Below the pieces are notes generated by a model. The model did not search any database, was not told the DNA's origin, and was given only the letters and a program-made list of their open reading frames with translations. The position numbers and the translations under genes were made by a program. A stretch of DNA of 64,000 nt from Clarkia xantiana subsp. parviflora (lineage: Eukaryota; Streptophyta; Magnoliopsida; Myrtales; Onagraceae): assembly GCA_036873135.1 (NCBI GenBank), contig JAPTYO010000005.1:7418166-7482165 (forward strand), in the 5' to 3' direction. Positions 10,912 to 21,510 of this stretch are shown here, piece after piece; positions within the stretch are counted from its first letter, which is position 1; every line of letters begins with the position of its first letter.

Positions 10912-11115
10912 GGCAGCAGTTACCTCAGATCGAGATACGTTTTTCACATTGAGACTCTTTCTTGCCAGTTTATTGAGATAATTGAGATACTCATTTAAGC
11001 ATCGGAGAGGGATTCTGGGTCACCGCCCGGTCTATCCTCTCTTGCAGGATTGCGTGGAGCGAAGGATTTCAGATCGCCGTCAAGACCGTACCGGAGTTCC
11101 AACCGTGATCCAACA

Positions 11116-11133
11116 TTGGCGCCGTCTGTGGGA
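11116..11133 (+). other. G1 primer-binding site
   Basis: TTGGCGCCGTCTGTGGGA begins right after the LTR end CAACA. The same site is used by G3 at about 62130, which is typical of this gypsy group. Confidence 0.88.
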
Positions 11134-11152
11134 ATCGCAACGAAAAGCAACA

Positions 11153-12590
11153 ATGACCTCTACTCGTTCAATGGCGGCTGGCAAGCAGAGAAAGCAAGGA
11201 CAATCTGGTGGTTCCCGTCATCCTGCCGAAACTCTGAATTCACCACCGGAGCGTGCTGAGGACCAAAATCTCCCTGCTGAGGTTTCCCGAACAGGGGGGC
11301 ACAACGAAGTTCCTGAGGATACGGCAAGACACCAAGAGAATAGAGGGGAGGATGCTCCCGATGCTCCTCCAAATGCGGACCTGGCCAAGGCTGTGGCAGA
11401 TGCCATGCCGATGTTCTTAGAGGCCATAGAGTCTCTCCTAGAGCGAAGAGAGGCTGCCAAGAGACAGGAGGAGGTGCCTCCGCCAAGGGAGGTTCAGAAT
11501 GTACAGGAGGCCCAACCTAGAAATCGGGACAAAGGCAAGGAGCCCGCTCAGTCAGAGCGATTTGTGATTGATGGGCCATGACCAGTGCAGCATAGGACCA
11601 TTCCCCTTAATGGTCCCATCACCCCCGACCAGGTGGTGAAGATCGTGAACATCTGCATGGGGGACCAGAAGCCGATGATGTCGGAACTGAGGGATCGATC
11701 CACTCATCCCTTTGTTCCCCGATTGATAGACACCCTCGCCCCGCCAGGGCTGGGGATCCCCACGATTAAGGAGTATGATGGCGAAGGAGATCCGGTTCGT
11801 CATGTCCAGAAGCACCTCATGGCCTGTCTAGGCAGGGCCCCGAATGACGACATTGTGTGTGTGTTGTTCCCAGGTACGCTCGGGGAGAGGGCCCTGACAT
11901 GGTTCTTCAGCCTGCCCCAGGATGCATCTCCAGCTGGGCCGATATGCACGACCGTTTCATTCAGCAGTACCAGGGTCGTCGGCGCCTCTTGAAGAGCGTG
12001 AGGTCCCTCGCCCAGGTGGTGCAGAGGCCCGACGAATCGTTGGCACATTATTACCAGCGGTACACTGCCAGTGTGGTCGAGATCGATGAGGAGATATCGG
12101 AGGGAGAGACTATCCGCACCTTCCTTCGGAACCTGACAGCCCCCTATGGTTCCGACCTGATGCACAGCGTGGCTGAGAAGGCTGTGTGGAATATGGAAGC
12201 GTTGCAGAAGAGGGTGAAGCAACAAATCGACGTGCAAGAGTCGAAGATAGCTGCTGGAGAACTTGATCCTCTGAAGTCGAATAGGGGGAAGCAGTCGCTC
12301 AAACCATTGGACGACCATAAGCGGAAGGATAAATCTGAGGGCAGTCGGAGTCAAGGTCGTTCTGATCGAAGGGAGGACAGACGTCCCCCGAGGAAGGACA
12401 AACGGGAGGACTACCACATCCCTCTGAATAGCTCCATGGCGGAGGTGTTAATGGTGATGGATCGGCAGGGTATCTCTAGGTACCCCCCCCGAAGAAGGAA
12501 GGAGAGTTTTTGGGATCCCGCACCGATCGTTATTGTCGGTTCCACCGTGCCAGCGGTCACGAAACTAATCATTGTCGGGAGTTGAAGAAG
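11153..12590 (+). pseudogene. G1 gag (broken)
   Basis: The start ATG 11153 (MTSTRSMAAGKQ) lies 20 bases after the primer site. The frame has a TGA at 11579-11581 (ggccatgacc), then continues. It shifts between about 11880 and 11925 into QPAPGCISSWADMHDRFIQQ and shifts again at an eight-C run (12483-12490). The retrotransposon gag core (RFIQQYQGRR, DESLAHYYQRY, RTFLRNLTAPY) is followed by a CCHC-like region, YCRFHRASGHETNHC. The next stretch, about 12645-12705, is an arginine-serine dipeptide run. The role is the particle shell and RNA packaging. Confidence 0.88.
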
Positions 12591-13988
12591 GAGATTGAAA
12601 AGCTGATCCAGAAGGGGAAGCTTAAGGAGTTTGTGGCTGAGAGGCGGTGTCGTTCCCGCTCCCGATCTAGATCGCGGTCCCGTTCCCGATCCCGCGATCG
12701 GTCCCCGAAAAAGAAGAAGTCGGAGCCAGAGTCCTCTGGTGCCCGTAAGGAGAAGCGGGGCACCATCAATGTGATTCACAGAGGATTTGTCGCAGGAGGT
12801 GACACCACAGCCTCTCGGGAGGTCTATGCCTCTAGAATTTCTGCTGCTGTGGTGTTGGGCAAGAGGTCCCGATCCTGGACCGCGAAGGAAGAGATGGTGA
12901 TTTCCTTTTCAGCGGAGGACCTGATAGGAGTGGAGACTCCACATGATGACGCTTTGGTTGTGACCCTAGACGTGGATGGATACGAAATGAAGCGAATTTT
13001 GATCGACGGAGGGAGCTCTTCCGATATTCTGTTTATGGATGCTCTGGAGGCCATGGGGAAAACAAAGAAGGACTTGAAGGAGGTGAACTTCCCGATGGTC
13101 GGGTTCTCTGGTTTTACCTCTTATCCGCTGGGAATGATCACCTTACCAATGGAGCTTGGTAGCGGGTGGAAAGCGGAGAGGAGGAATGTGGACTTCGTGG
13201 TGGTTGAGTCCGCAGGGACTTATAATGCGATTATTGGGAGAACCACCATCAACCCCCTGATGGCAGTTGCCTCGACTGTTCACCAGAAGATGAAGTTCCC
13301 GACTGACCACGGAGTCCAGGAGGTCAAGGGCGACCAGGTAGCTTCCTGCTATGTTAATGCCACCCGAAGGAAAAGACGGGAGGCTATGACTATCCTCCAG
13401 ACCGATACTGATCCCAGAGAGGAGTTTGGGCTTCCCGCCCCTATGGAGGATTTGAAGGAGGTCGAGATTGACGGACCTCAGAGGAAGGTGAAAATCGGGT
13501 CCGCCCTGTCCGACGAGAGGGCTCGAGAATTGATTGAGCTGCTGAAGGAGTTCAAGGAGCTGTTTGCCTGGTCCCCGAGTGACATGCCAGGAATCAGCCC
13601 CGATGTGATTGAGCACGAGTTGAAGATTGATCCCGCGATCAAGCCTATCGCGCAGAAAAGGCGTCCGATGGGCGCGGACAAGAGGATCGCGATCCAGCAG
13701 GAGGTGGGCAGGTTGCTCGATGCTGGATTTGTCAAGGAGCTCTGATTCCAGACTTGGGTCGCCAACCCGATTCTGGTGAAAAAGAGAAATGGGAAATGGC
13801 GGATGTGTTTTGATTTCCGCGACCTGAATAAGGCTTGCCCGAAGGATTGTTACCCGCTCCCGAGAATCGACCAGTTGGTGGATGCCACGTCGGAGCATGA
13901 ATTGCTGAGCTTCATGGATGCTTACTCAGGCTATAATCAGATCAAGATGGCTAAGGAGGATGCCCCCCCACACTGCTTTTTATGCTGA
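12510..13988 (+). pseudogene. G1 zinc-binding end of gag, protease and start of RT
   Basis: After the RS run (RSRSRSRSRSRSRD) the frame gives the Tat-type aspartic protease, with active site ILIDGGSSSDILF and flap-side sequence YNAIIGRTTINPL. Next come the RT entry ELKIDPAIKPIAQK and, after an in-frame TGA at 13743-13745 that replaces a residue in VKEL-FQTWVANP, RT motifs CFDFRDLNKACPKD and SFMDAYSGYNQI. The frame is lost at a seven-C run (13963-13969), where the other frame continues with HTAFYADSDIYHY. The stop and the C-run shift are the only breaks across this 1.5 kb. Confidence 0.9.
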
Positions 13989-14985
13989 TAGTGACATCTA
14001 TCACTACGATGTCATGCCCTTTGGATTGATCAATGTCGGGGCAACTTATCAAAGGATGGTGAACAAGCTGTTCGGGGACATGCTGGGGAAAACCATGGAG
14101 GCTTACGTGGACGATATGCTGGTGAAGTCCCGACAGGCTGAGGATCATGTTCACAACCTAGCCACGGCGTTTGAGCGGATGAGGCTTCATCAGGTTCGCT
14201 TGAACCCGACCAAGTGTGCCTTCGGAGTCCACTTGGGGAAGTTTTTGGGCTTTATGGTAAGCCAACGAGGAATTGAGGTGATCCCCGAGAAGCTGAGGGC
14301 AATCGAGGAGATGCAGTCTCCGATAAATCATCGGGAGGTGCAACTGCTGAATGGCCGACTGGCTGCAATGAATCGCTTCCTGTCCAAGGCAAGTGACCGA
14401 TCTATGCCGTTTTTTGAAGTTCTGAGGGCCAACAAGAAGTTTGAGTGGACTGCCAAGTGTGAAGAGGCGTTCCAGGCACTCAAGCAGCACCTTCGCACCC
14501 TCCCGCCATTGGCGAAACCGACCCCAGGCGAGCCGCTCTATCTATATTTGGCTGTTTCTGAGTTTGCTATTAGCTCTGTGTTAGTGAAGATTGTCGAGGG
14601 TAATCAAGTCCCCGTGTATTATGTAAGCAAGGCGTTTGCCAAATCTGAAATGAATTATCCCGCCGTTGAGAAGTATCTTTTTGCGTTGATCATTACTGCT
14701 CGGAGGCTAAGGCCTTACTTCCATGCGCATGAGATTACTGTGTTGACGAATCAACCTTTGAAGCATTTTTTGAACCGACCTGATGCGTCGGGGAGATTAG
14801 TGAAATGGGCAGTCGAGCTTAGTGAGTTCCGTATTCACTTGGCTCCGAGAACGGCTATTAAGGGCCAGGCGTTGGCGGATTTCATAGTAGAGTCTACAGC
14901 TCCCGATCTGGAAGAAGCGGGCCCTGTAGAGGGGGCAACTATGGAGGTCCCGATAGCAGAGCAACCCGAGATGGCAGAGCAATAA
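13918..14985 (+). pseudogene. G1 reverse transcriptase palm and RNase H
   Basis: It continues RT with YHYDVMPFGLINVGATYQ and the catalytic AYVDDMLVKS (intact YVDD). RT ends through the LNPTKCAFGV and KFLGFMVSQRGIEV blocks. RNase H follows (FEWTAKCEEAFQ, LYLYLAVSEFAISSVLV, HFLNRPDASGRL). A TAA at 14983-14985 closes the frame just before the second RNase H, although the downstream sequence stays in the same frame, so it looks like a single stop mutation. Confidence 0.9.
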
Positions 14986-15015
14986 GAACAGCCAAATGAG
15001 GAAAATACTTGGGAA

Positions 15016-16737
15016 ATGTACACGGATGGCTCTTCGAGTTCAGACGGATCAGGAGCAGGGTTCGTATTGATACCACCAGGCGGGGGTGAGCCCCTTCGAT
15101 ATGTTTTGGCCTTAACGTTTAGGGCCACGAACAACGAAGCTGAGTATGAGGCTCTTATCAAAGGCCTGAAAATTGCCAAAGGTACGGGAGTTGGTCACCT
15201 AAGGGTGAAATGTGACGCGGGCCTGATTGTGAATCAAGTTCAAGGACGATATGAGGCGAAGAGCCCGATGATGAGGAAGTACCTTCGCGAGGTGCAAGTC
15301 TTGAAGGAGAGCTTCAAAAGTTTCGACATCAAGGCAATCCCGAGGGAGGAAAACGCGGAAGCGGATGCCTTGAGCAAATTTGCCTTGGGGGCACCCCTAG
15401 AGGAAAATCGGAAGGTGCACTTCTTGGAGAAGGTGATCTTATCGACCACCGACCCGTCGGAGGTGTGTGCCATTGAAGCAGGGTCGGAGGAGGAACCCAC
15501 TTGGATGACTCCGATAGTCGCGTATCTGATTACGGGGGCAGTCCCAGATGATGGAGTACTAGCTGACAGGATACGTCGGATCGCAGTTAATTACGTGGTG
15601 GTAGATAATCAGCTGTACAAAAAAGGGTGGTTCTCGACTCCTTACTTGAAATGTGTGGCCGAACCCGACACAAATCGGATCCTTAGGGAGGTGCACGAAG
15701 GGGTCGCGGCTTGTCACGAAGGGGCCCGATCCATTACGAGGAAAGTACTGAATTTGGGCTATTACTGGCCTTCGATGAGCAAGGAGGCGACGTTGTTAGT
15801 CCGATCCTGTGATGCGTGCCAGAGGTATGCCCCGAATATCGTGGCTCCGGCTGCTAATCTGATGTCCATCAAGAGTGCTTGGCTCTTCGCGCAGTGGGGT
15901 ATCGACTTGGTGGGACCCCTCCCGCAGGCGCAAGGTCAGTGTAAGTATTTGCTCGTGGCCATTGATTATTTTTCGAAATGGATAGAAGCTAAGGCATTGG
16001 CCAAGACGACGGGGAACCAAATTGTCAAGTTTCTCCAGACCCATATTATATCCAGATACGGGATTCCTAAGGTGGTGATCAGCGATAATGGCCCACCGTT
16101 TAACGGGGCTCAAGTGAATGAGTATCTGGAGGAGTTGAATATCGAGCATCGGACAGCCTCTGTCCATCATGCTCAGACTAATGGCCAGGTGAAATCAGCC
16201 AACAAAATCGTTATGGATGGCCTGAAGAAAAGGGTCTATGCCTTGAAGGGCAAATGGCTGAACGAGCTAGAAAACGTGCTTTGGGCTGTTAGAACGACAC
16301 CCAAACGATCAACTGGGGAGACTCCGTTTGGCCTTGTTTATGGCACGGAGGCCGTTGCTCCCGTGGAGATAGCTGTGGCGTCTCACCGGACGAGGTACTA
16401 TGAGCCTTTGACGAATGATGAAATGAGACGTCTGGAATTGGACTTGCTCGAGGAAAAGAGGCGGGAAGCCGATGAAGTCCAGGCTCGAATGCGTTTGGCG
16501 ACGGCCAGATATTACAATCGGCGAGTTAAGTCCCGACAGTTCTTCGTCGGGGAGCTGGTTTGGCGTCGGAACGAGTTCACCCTTTCGGATCGAATCAACA
16601 AGATGTCACCAAAATGGGAAGGACCTTATAAGGTCGTGGGGATGCCAGCTCCAAATGCGTACAAGTTGGAAGACCTCGATGGCAGAGTATTGAAGCATTC
16701 TTTCAGTGGCGAACACTTGAAGAAATGTCATGCTTGA
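15016..16737 (+). pseudogene. G1 second RNase H and integrase (catalytic Glu replaced)
   Basis: The frame begins MYTDGSSSSDGSGAG, the archaeal-like second RNase H of Tat elements. NNEAEYEALIKGL, DAGLIVNQVQG and ENAEADALSKFA mark its acidic sites. Integrase follows with the zinc-binding region (HEGVAACHEGARS, CDACQRYAPN), then the core WGIDLVGPLP and ISDNGPPF. At the third catalytic position the sequence is TNGQVKSANK: Lys (AAA, 16192-16194) where the family has Glu. The C-terminal part (SPKWEGPYKVV) ends at TGA 16735-16737. A 573-residue open frame survives, but a core without its catalytic Glu should not integrate (family knowledge applied to this change). Confidence 0.92.
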
Positions 16738-17250
16738 TGAAAAGTCGCTTTTAGTGGTGCCCGATGAAAAGTCGCCTTAAGTGGTGCCCGATGTAAAATC
16801 GCCTTAAGTGGTGTAAGTTGTTTATCGTTTGATTCGATGTAAGCAGATTTTGTGCCATCAATGAATAAAGAGGTTACTTCCGATCAGATTATTCTTAGAT
16901 TTATTCTAAGTGTCATTGAGTCGTCTTAAGTGGTGCACGAGAAAAAGTCGCCTTAAGTGGTGCACGAGAAAAAGTCGCCTTAAGTGGTGCACGATAAAAA
17001 GTCGCCCTAAGTGATGCATGGTTCTTGGATTTATTCTAAGTGTTGAAAAGTCGCCTTAAGTGGTGCACGATATTAAGTCGCCTTAGTTGGTGTAAATGGT
17101 TAAGTCATCTTAGGTGATGCGGACAGAATTGCCTTAGTTAGCACGATCAAATCGCCTTAAGTGGTGTGTGCTAAATCGTCTTAAGTGATGTGTTGAAATG
17201 TCTTAAGTGGCATAGTTAAGTCGCTTTGAGAAGTGCAACGGAAAATCGGA
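16738..17250 (+). repeat. Degenerate 22-25 bp tandem repeats after G1 pol
   Basis: Repeated copies of aagtcgccttaagtggtgca and close variants begin right behind the pol stop. The motif cttaagtggtg recurs more than ten times with irregular spacing. No frame is conserved. G2 has an unrelated-sequence array in the same structural position. Confidence 0.9.
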
Positions 17251-17340
17251 ACTAAGATAGTTTGATATTGATGAGGGCTCAAAGGCCCGAGGATGCATTA
17301 CAAGGAGAGGAAAATTAAAAGGACTATGAAGATAGAGCGT

Positions 17341-19951
17341 TTAAGCTTGGTCCTTGTTGGCGTCAGCGGGAGCAGGATCCACGAGATCTGTGGCAGAAGG
17401 CTCCACGGGTTCAGCTGCTGGAGGGTCGATTATCGGGGGGTCAACTGTCGGAGGATCGGCACTTGGAAGCTCCGCCATGTCTTCAACACCCGCGGGAGTG
17501 TTCCCCTCATCACTCTCCTCCGAGAGGGCGAAGTACTTCTTCGCGAAGGGAGCGAGAGTCGCAGACTTGTCGAAGTTTATGGCGTCGCCATACTCCAGAT
17601 GGAGCTCCTCGACCGCGTTGAAGAGGGTGTTCTCCACCTCCGCGGTGCAGAATTTCACCGCATCATTTTGGAAGTCCTCGGACCCCCGATAATCTTCCCG
17701 GCCCTTGGTCTCAGCCGCGACCAGCTTCGCAGGAACTTCATCAATTTGCTCCTCCAGAGCCTTCTTCTCAAGGACAAGTTTGTCCCGAGCTTCTGCATCC
17801 TTTTGACGCTCCCACTTCAGCAGCCCCTCGAAGTCACGAACCTGCTTTTGGAGGTCCCGAGTCTTTCGGTCGAGGAGGGCCTGTTCCTTGGCCAGTTTTC
17901 CCCTGGAAGACTCGGAGGCCGCAAGATCCTCCTCAAGCTTGGCTATAACTGCGGGAGACCCTTTTGCCCGCTCCTGCTCCAGGGCCTCCTCGAAGGCGAA
18001 GATGTACCCGAAGCAGCGGTTTATGTCCGCCAGCTCCTGCGAAGGAAAGAAGAGAAGTGTTAGCATATGAACAACCTGCCTTATTGATGAAGGGGAGAAA
18101 AATAAGAGCCTTACCTCTATCCGACGGATAGACATTTCGTGAACATCCCTGCGGATGCCCTCCCGATCCAAGGAAATCGGAAACCTCAGAGAGGGCAGAA
18201 TTGAGCCTGCCAGCAGATGCAGACCCAGCTCTGGGTATGTGTCACCCTGTCGAAGCTGGACCCCTTGCAGCGTTTGGATCGAGGTCCAAGGAGCCTCCTT
18301 CTGCTCGGGGTCGTAGACCTTGTAAAAACTCCCATCCAAGGGGAGAGGGGAAGGACCGACTCGAGTCGTGAAGGGGCGCATCTCCGACTCGCCCTGAGGG
18401 GGAGAGGGAGTAAAATTGTGGATGGGCGACGGTTGTCGCTGTTGCGAAGAAGGAGAGGGGGCAGACCCCTGGAGGTTGGTTTCAGGGGTGACTGCCTCGT
18501 TCCCCGACGACGGTTCAAGGTGAGACCCTCGTCTGTCTCCTCGGAGGAGTCCAGATTTTCCACCCGACGAAATTGATCGCTGGTCGGGGTTTCTCCAGCC
18601 CCGGAAAGTGGTGCCCCTGCTGAAGCTCTAGCACCCGACGGTGTTCCCGAGTGACCTGCACCTAGAGGACGAGATGCTTCAGAAATATAGTCAGGAAGTT
18701 GATCAGGGTCCTTACACCAAACGACGCGCCGAGAAACGTATTGGTCTTTCTCGTGGAAGTTGTAGTAGCCCGCCTTGAGAATGCGGGGAGTTTCCCCTCG
18801 GAGGACACGTTTAACCTCTTCGATGCGGGCCTCCATGGTCGAAGGGATCAAATCCTTAGGAACTTGCTTCCTGTATGATTTAATAGCTAGGCGGAGCTGT
18901 TTACCTTCTTCAGCATTTTGGACATCGAAGAGTCTGTCCACCTCCACGCGGCTCCGCTTAGTCATCTCCGCAGAGGGAGATCCCGACGGAGCAGCAGCCT
19001 TCTTTGCTGACTTCCTCTTCCGTGCGGGGCGTTGGACAGCGTCGGTCTCCCCCTGCTAAGGATGAGATTGGTCAGCACGGATACCTTCTTAGCTGCAAAC
19101 AATGGAAAACAGAGATCAGAAACATTACCCAGGGAACCATATTGGAGGGGCTGTCGAAGAGTTGACCCCAGAGATTATGTCAAGGAGACGGATCCCAGCC
19201 TTCACCAGGTCCCGCTCCATTAGAGAGTTAGCATCGAGGGGAGTATATGACTCCCCCCAACGGTAAAGCTGGATAAGATATTGGGTCTGGAAGTCTCCGT
19301 CAGAGTAAGTGTGATAAGCGGGAGGAGAGTCCGCTTGCACCTCCCATCGGGGCCATGGGATCGAAGAGTTCTTGATGAAGAAGTAGCTCCTCTTCCACCC
19401 GCTATTATCGGACCCCGTGTCGATTAGGAGTCCCCGACCCTTGACAACCTTCCAGGTGTCGCTGGTCCAGCTGCACAGCGTGAGTTGCGCCTTGTTCCAC
19501 TTGGGCATCCGAGGATAGAAGGCGCAAACCCCAGCCTCGTTGCACTTCATCCCGTAGAAGGTTCTGAAGAGTTGGAGGTTGTAGACCCACTTCTGGCGGT
19601 AGCAAAGCACCTGGAAAGCATTCCACACGCGGATGACGTGTGGGGAGAAAGTAGTTGGATGCGTCTTGTAGTGGGTGCACATCTCAACCAAGTTCCCGCA
19701 GAAGGGGAATCGGATCCCTGCCGATATCTGTCCCGTAGAGACAAATATCTCCCCCACCTCGGGACGAGTAACCACAGGGTCACCCGAGGCACGGTGGCGA
19801 GAATAAGGAAGACGAGGCTCCCAGGTTTAGGTAATACATCCTTCTCGGAGAGCTGCGTCGTAGGCAGTCACCGAGATCTCGTTGGGAGCATAATCAAAAT
19901 GGAAGGGTTTCCTCCCCTCGGAACTGGATCCGTTGTCTGAAAATCAGCCAT
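17341..19951 (-). pseudogene. Antisense ORF of G1 (Transposase_28-like, Tat-type extra ORF), with one intron
   Basis: Read right to left from a possible ATG at 19949-19951. The N-terminal part includes VTRPEVGEIFVSTGQISAGI, FCGNLVEMCTHYKTHPTTFS and RMPKWNKAQL, resembling the plant 'putative gypsy type transposon' domain (Pfam Transposase_28). The middle part is low-complexity and Ser/Pro rich. The last part is a charged coiled coil (EEALEQERAKGS, KLEEDLAASESSRGKLAKEQ) ending in a Pro/Asp tail at 17341. A 78 bp GT-AG intron (18037-18114) is in phase. Lesions: frame slip near 19915, a TAA near 19830, and a stop near 19127 overlapped by a 36 bp GT-AG stretch too short for a normal plant intron. 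The function is unknown; such ORFs occur in Tat elements. Confidence 0.75.
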
Positions 19952-20170
19952 GGCAAGGAAAGGCATATTGGGTTTTTCGAAAAATTGCAAGCAAACTAAT
20001 CGAAGATGAAGAAAAGGCTACACTAACATCAGGGAAGGAAGTCTTACCAGACATGATGATTCAAAGTGGAAAGGATGGTCTTGATGATCGCCGGAAAGTT
20101 GATCGGAAAGCAGGAAGCCGAAGAAGAACCTGAGCTTTTGAAATCGCAGAGCTTTTGAAATTGCAGAAAC

Positions 20171-20183
20171 GGTAAAAGAGAAA
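20171..20183 (+). other. Likely polypurine tract of G1
   Basis: GGTAAAAGAGAAA lies directly before the shared LTR start cagggttaggg. It is purine-rich with one T, and it is placed by position. Confidence 0.55.
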
Positions 20184-20897
20184 CAGGGTTAGGGTTTTAT
20201 AGGAGAAGGGACAAGTGAAAGGACGTTCTAATCTGGGTCGTCGAAGTTGAAACGTTTTAATATGAGCCGTTGAGATGAAACGAACAGAATGGAAAGGGGC
20301 GTAATGATGAAACGGCCTGAAAAGCACTTTTTCAGAAAAAAGCAGGTGCGAAAAATCAGGCACGGGTGCCAAAGACGTCACTTCGTCATCTGCTGCATTT
20401 AATGGCTGAGTAACGGAGGAGTCTTCTCGCATTTGGTGACTATCCTCGAGGTATCGAGGAATCGTGGACGAAAAGATCCGTATCAAGTGACTTTATCAAG
20501 GGAAAGGTCCTCGACTTCGATGTCGGGAGGTCGGGAGTTGAAAGACACGACGAACTGTAAGTCCCTCATGTCTTGGGGGCAAATGATGGGTTTCGCTATG
20601 GCCGTTAGGCCCTTTAACGGTGAGTAAACGGTGAATAGGCCCACTAGGCCCTAAAAGGGGTCAAGAAGACCATTGCGAAGGGTCCCGACAAAAGGAGTCC
20701 CGATGGTGAAAGGTCCCGACAGAGTCGGTCCCGATAAGCGAGCTGGGCGCTCCCGATGAGATGCCTTTAAGTAGGCCCCGATGATGAATCCCTGAGAATG
20801 TTGGCCCTGTCACGATGACGAGGGGCCCCGAGCGGTGACACAATGAGATAACTCTGGAGTCCCCGATATTGGTCGGGACTTGCTATCAGAGGTTGAG

Positions 20898-21253
20898 GCC
20901 GAGATACGCGGAGCGTAGCCGAGATAGGCGAGATCATGGCCGAGATAGGCGAGATCATGGCCGAGATAGGCGGGATCGTGGCCGAGATATGCGGAGCGTG
21001 GCCGAGATAGGCGAGATCATGGCCGAGATAGGCGGGATCGTGGCCGAGATAAGCGGGATCGTGGCCGAGATATGCGGAGCGTGGCCGAGATAGGCGAGAT
21101 CATGGCCGAGATAGGCGGGATCATGGCCGAGATAGGTGGGATCGTGGCCGAGATATGCGGAGCGTGGCCGAGATAGGCGAGATCATGGCCGAGATAGGCG
21201 GGATCGTGGCCGAGATAAGCGGGATCGTGGCCGAGATAAGCGGGATCGTGGGC
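20898..21253 (+). repeat. 21 bp minisatellite in G1 3' LTR, 17 units
   Basis: Same unit family as at 10690-10857 but 17 copies against 8. The nine-unit surplus accounts for the 187 bp LTR length difference. The extra units come as further copies of the variant block that starts with atgcggagcgtg. Confidence 0.93.
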
Positions 21254-21298
21254 TAACCGCCCCAGCGGTTCACCAGGTAACTGAGGTAGCTCTTCGCC

Positions 21299-21306
21299 TA
21301 TAAAAG
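21299..21306 (+). promoter_or_regulatory. TATA box of G1 3' LTR
   Basis: TATAAAAG at the position equivalent to 10904. In the 3' LTR it could start transcription into the downstream transposase fossil. Confidence 0.6.
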
Positions 21307-21510
21307 GGCAGCAGTTACCTCAGATCGAGATACGTTTTTCACACTGAGACTCTTGGTTGCCAGTTTATTGAGATAATTGAGATACTCATTTAAGCATCGG
21401 AGAGGGATTCTGGGTCACCGCCCGGTCTATCCCCTCTTGCAGGATTGCGTGGAGCGAAGGATTTCGGATCGCCGTCAAGACCGTACTGGAGTTCCAATCG
21501 TGATCCAACA

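Larger units (their letters stand above)
9976..11115 (+). repeat. G1 5' LTR (about 1140 bp)
   Basis: It begins near CAGGGTTAGGGTTTTATAGG and ends GATCCAACA just before the primer site. It contains eight units of a 21 bp minisatellite and a TATA box. It is closely similar to 20184-21510, which is 187 bp longer through extra minisatellite units. Confidence 0.88.
9976..21510 (+). mobile_element. G1: Tat-type Ty3-gypsy retrotransposon with second RNase H and antisense ORF
   Basis: Order: 5' LTR (9976-11115), primer site TTGGCGCCGTCTGTGGG, gag, PR, RT, RNase H, second RNase H, INT, short tandem repeats, a reverse-strand ORF region, then 3' LTR (20184-21510). RT before INT marks Ty3-gypsy, and the extra RNase H and antisense ORF mark the Tat branch. 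It sits inside the MULE transposase. I could not settle the outer left boundary to the base: both LTRs share sequence from cagggttaggg, and the flanks gagtg and gagag are only an imperfect duplication. Several in-frame stops and frameshifts make it inactive as read. Confidence 0.94.
20184..21510 (+). repeat. G1 3' LTR (about 1327 bp)
   Basis: Same sequence as 9976-11115 apart from scattered substitutions and nine more minisatellite units. It ends GATCCAACA at 21510, after which the transposase frame resumes (ESKGSTWYIV). Confidence 0.9.

Noticed and set aside
17293..18063. 256 aa plus-strand frame
   Set aside because: It is the shadow of the antisense coiled-coil ORF, whose codon pattern and intron are convincing on the other strand.
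19093..19128. Second intron in the antisense ORF
   Set aside because: GT and AG are present, but 36 bp is shorter than plant introns normally are; I treat it as a lesion.
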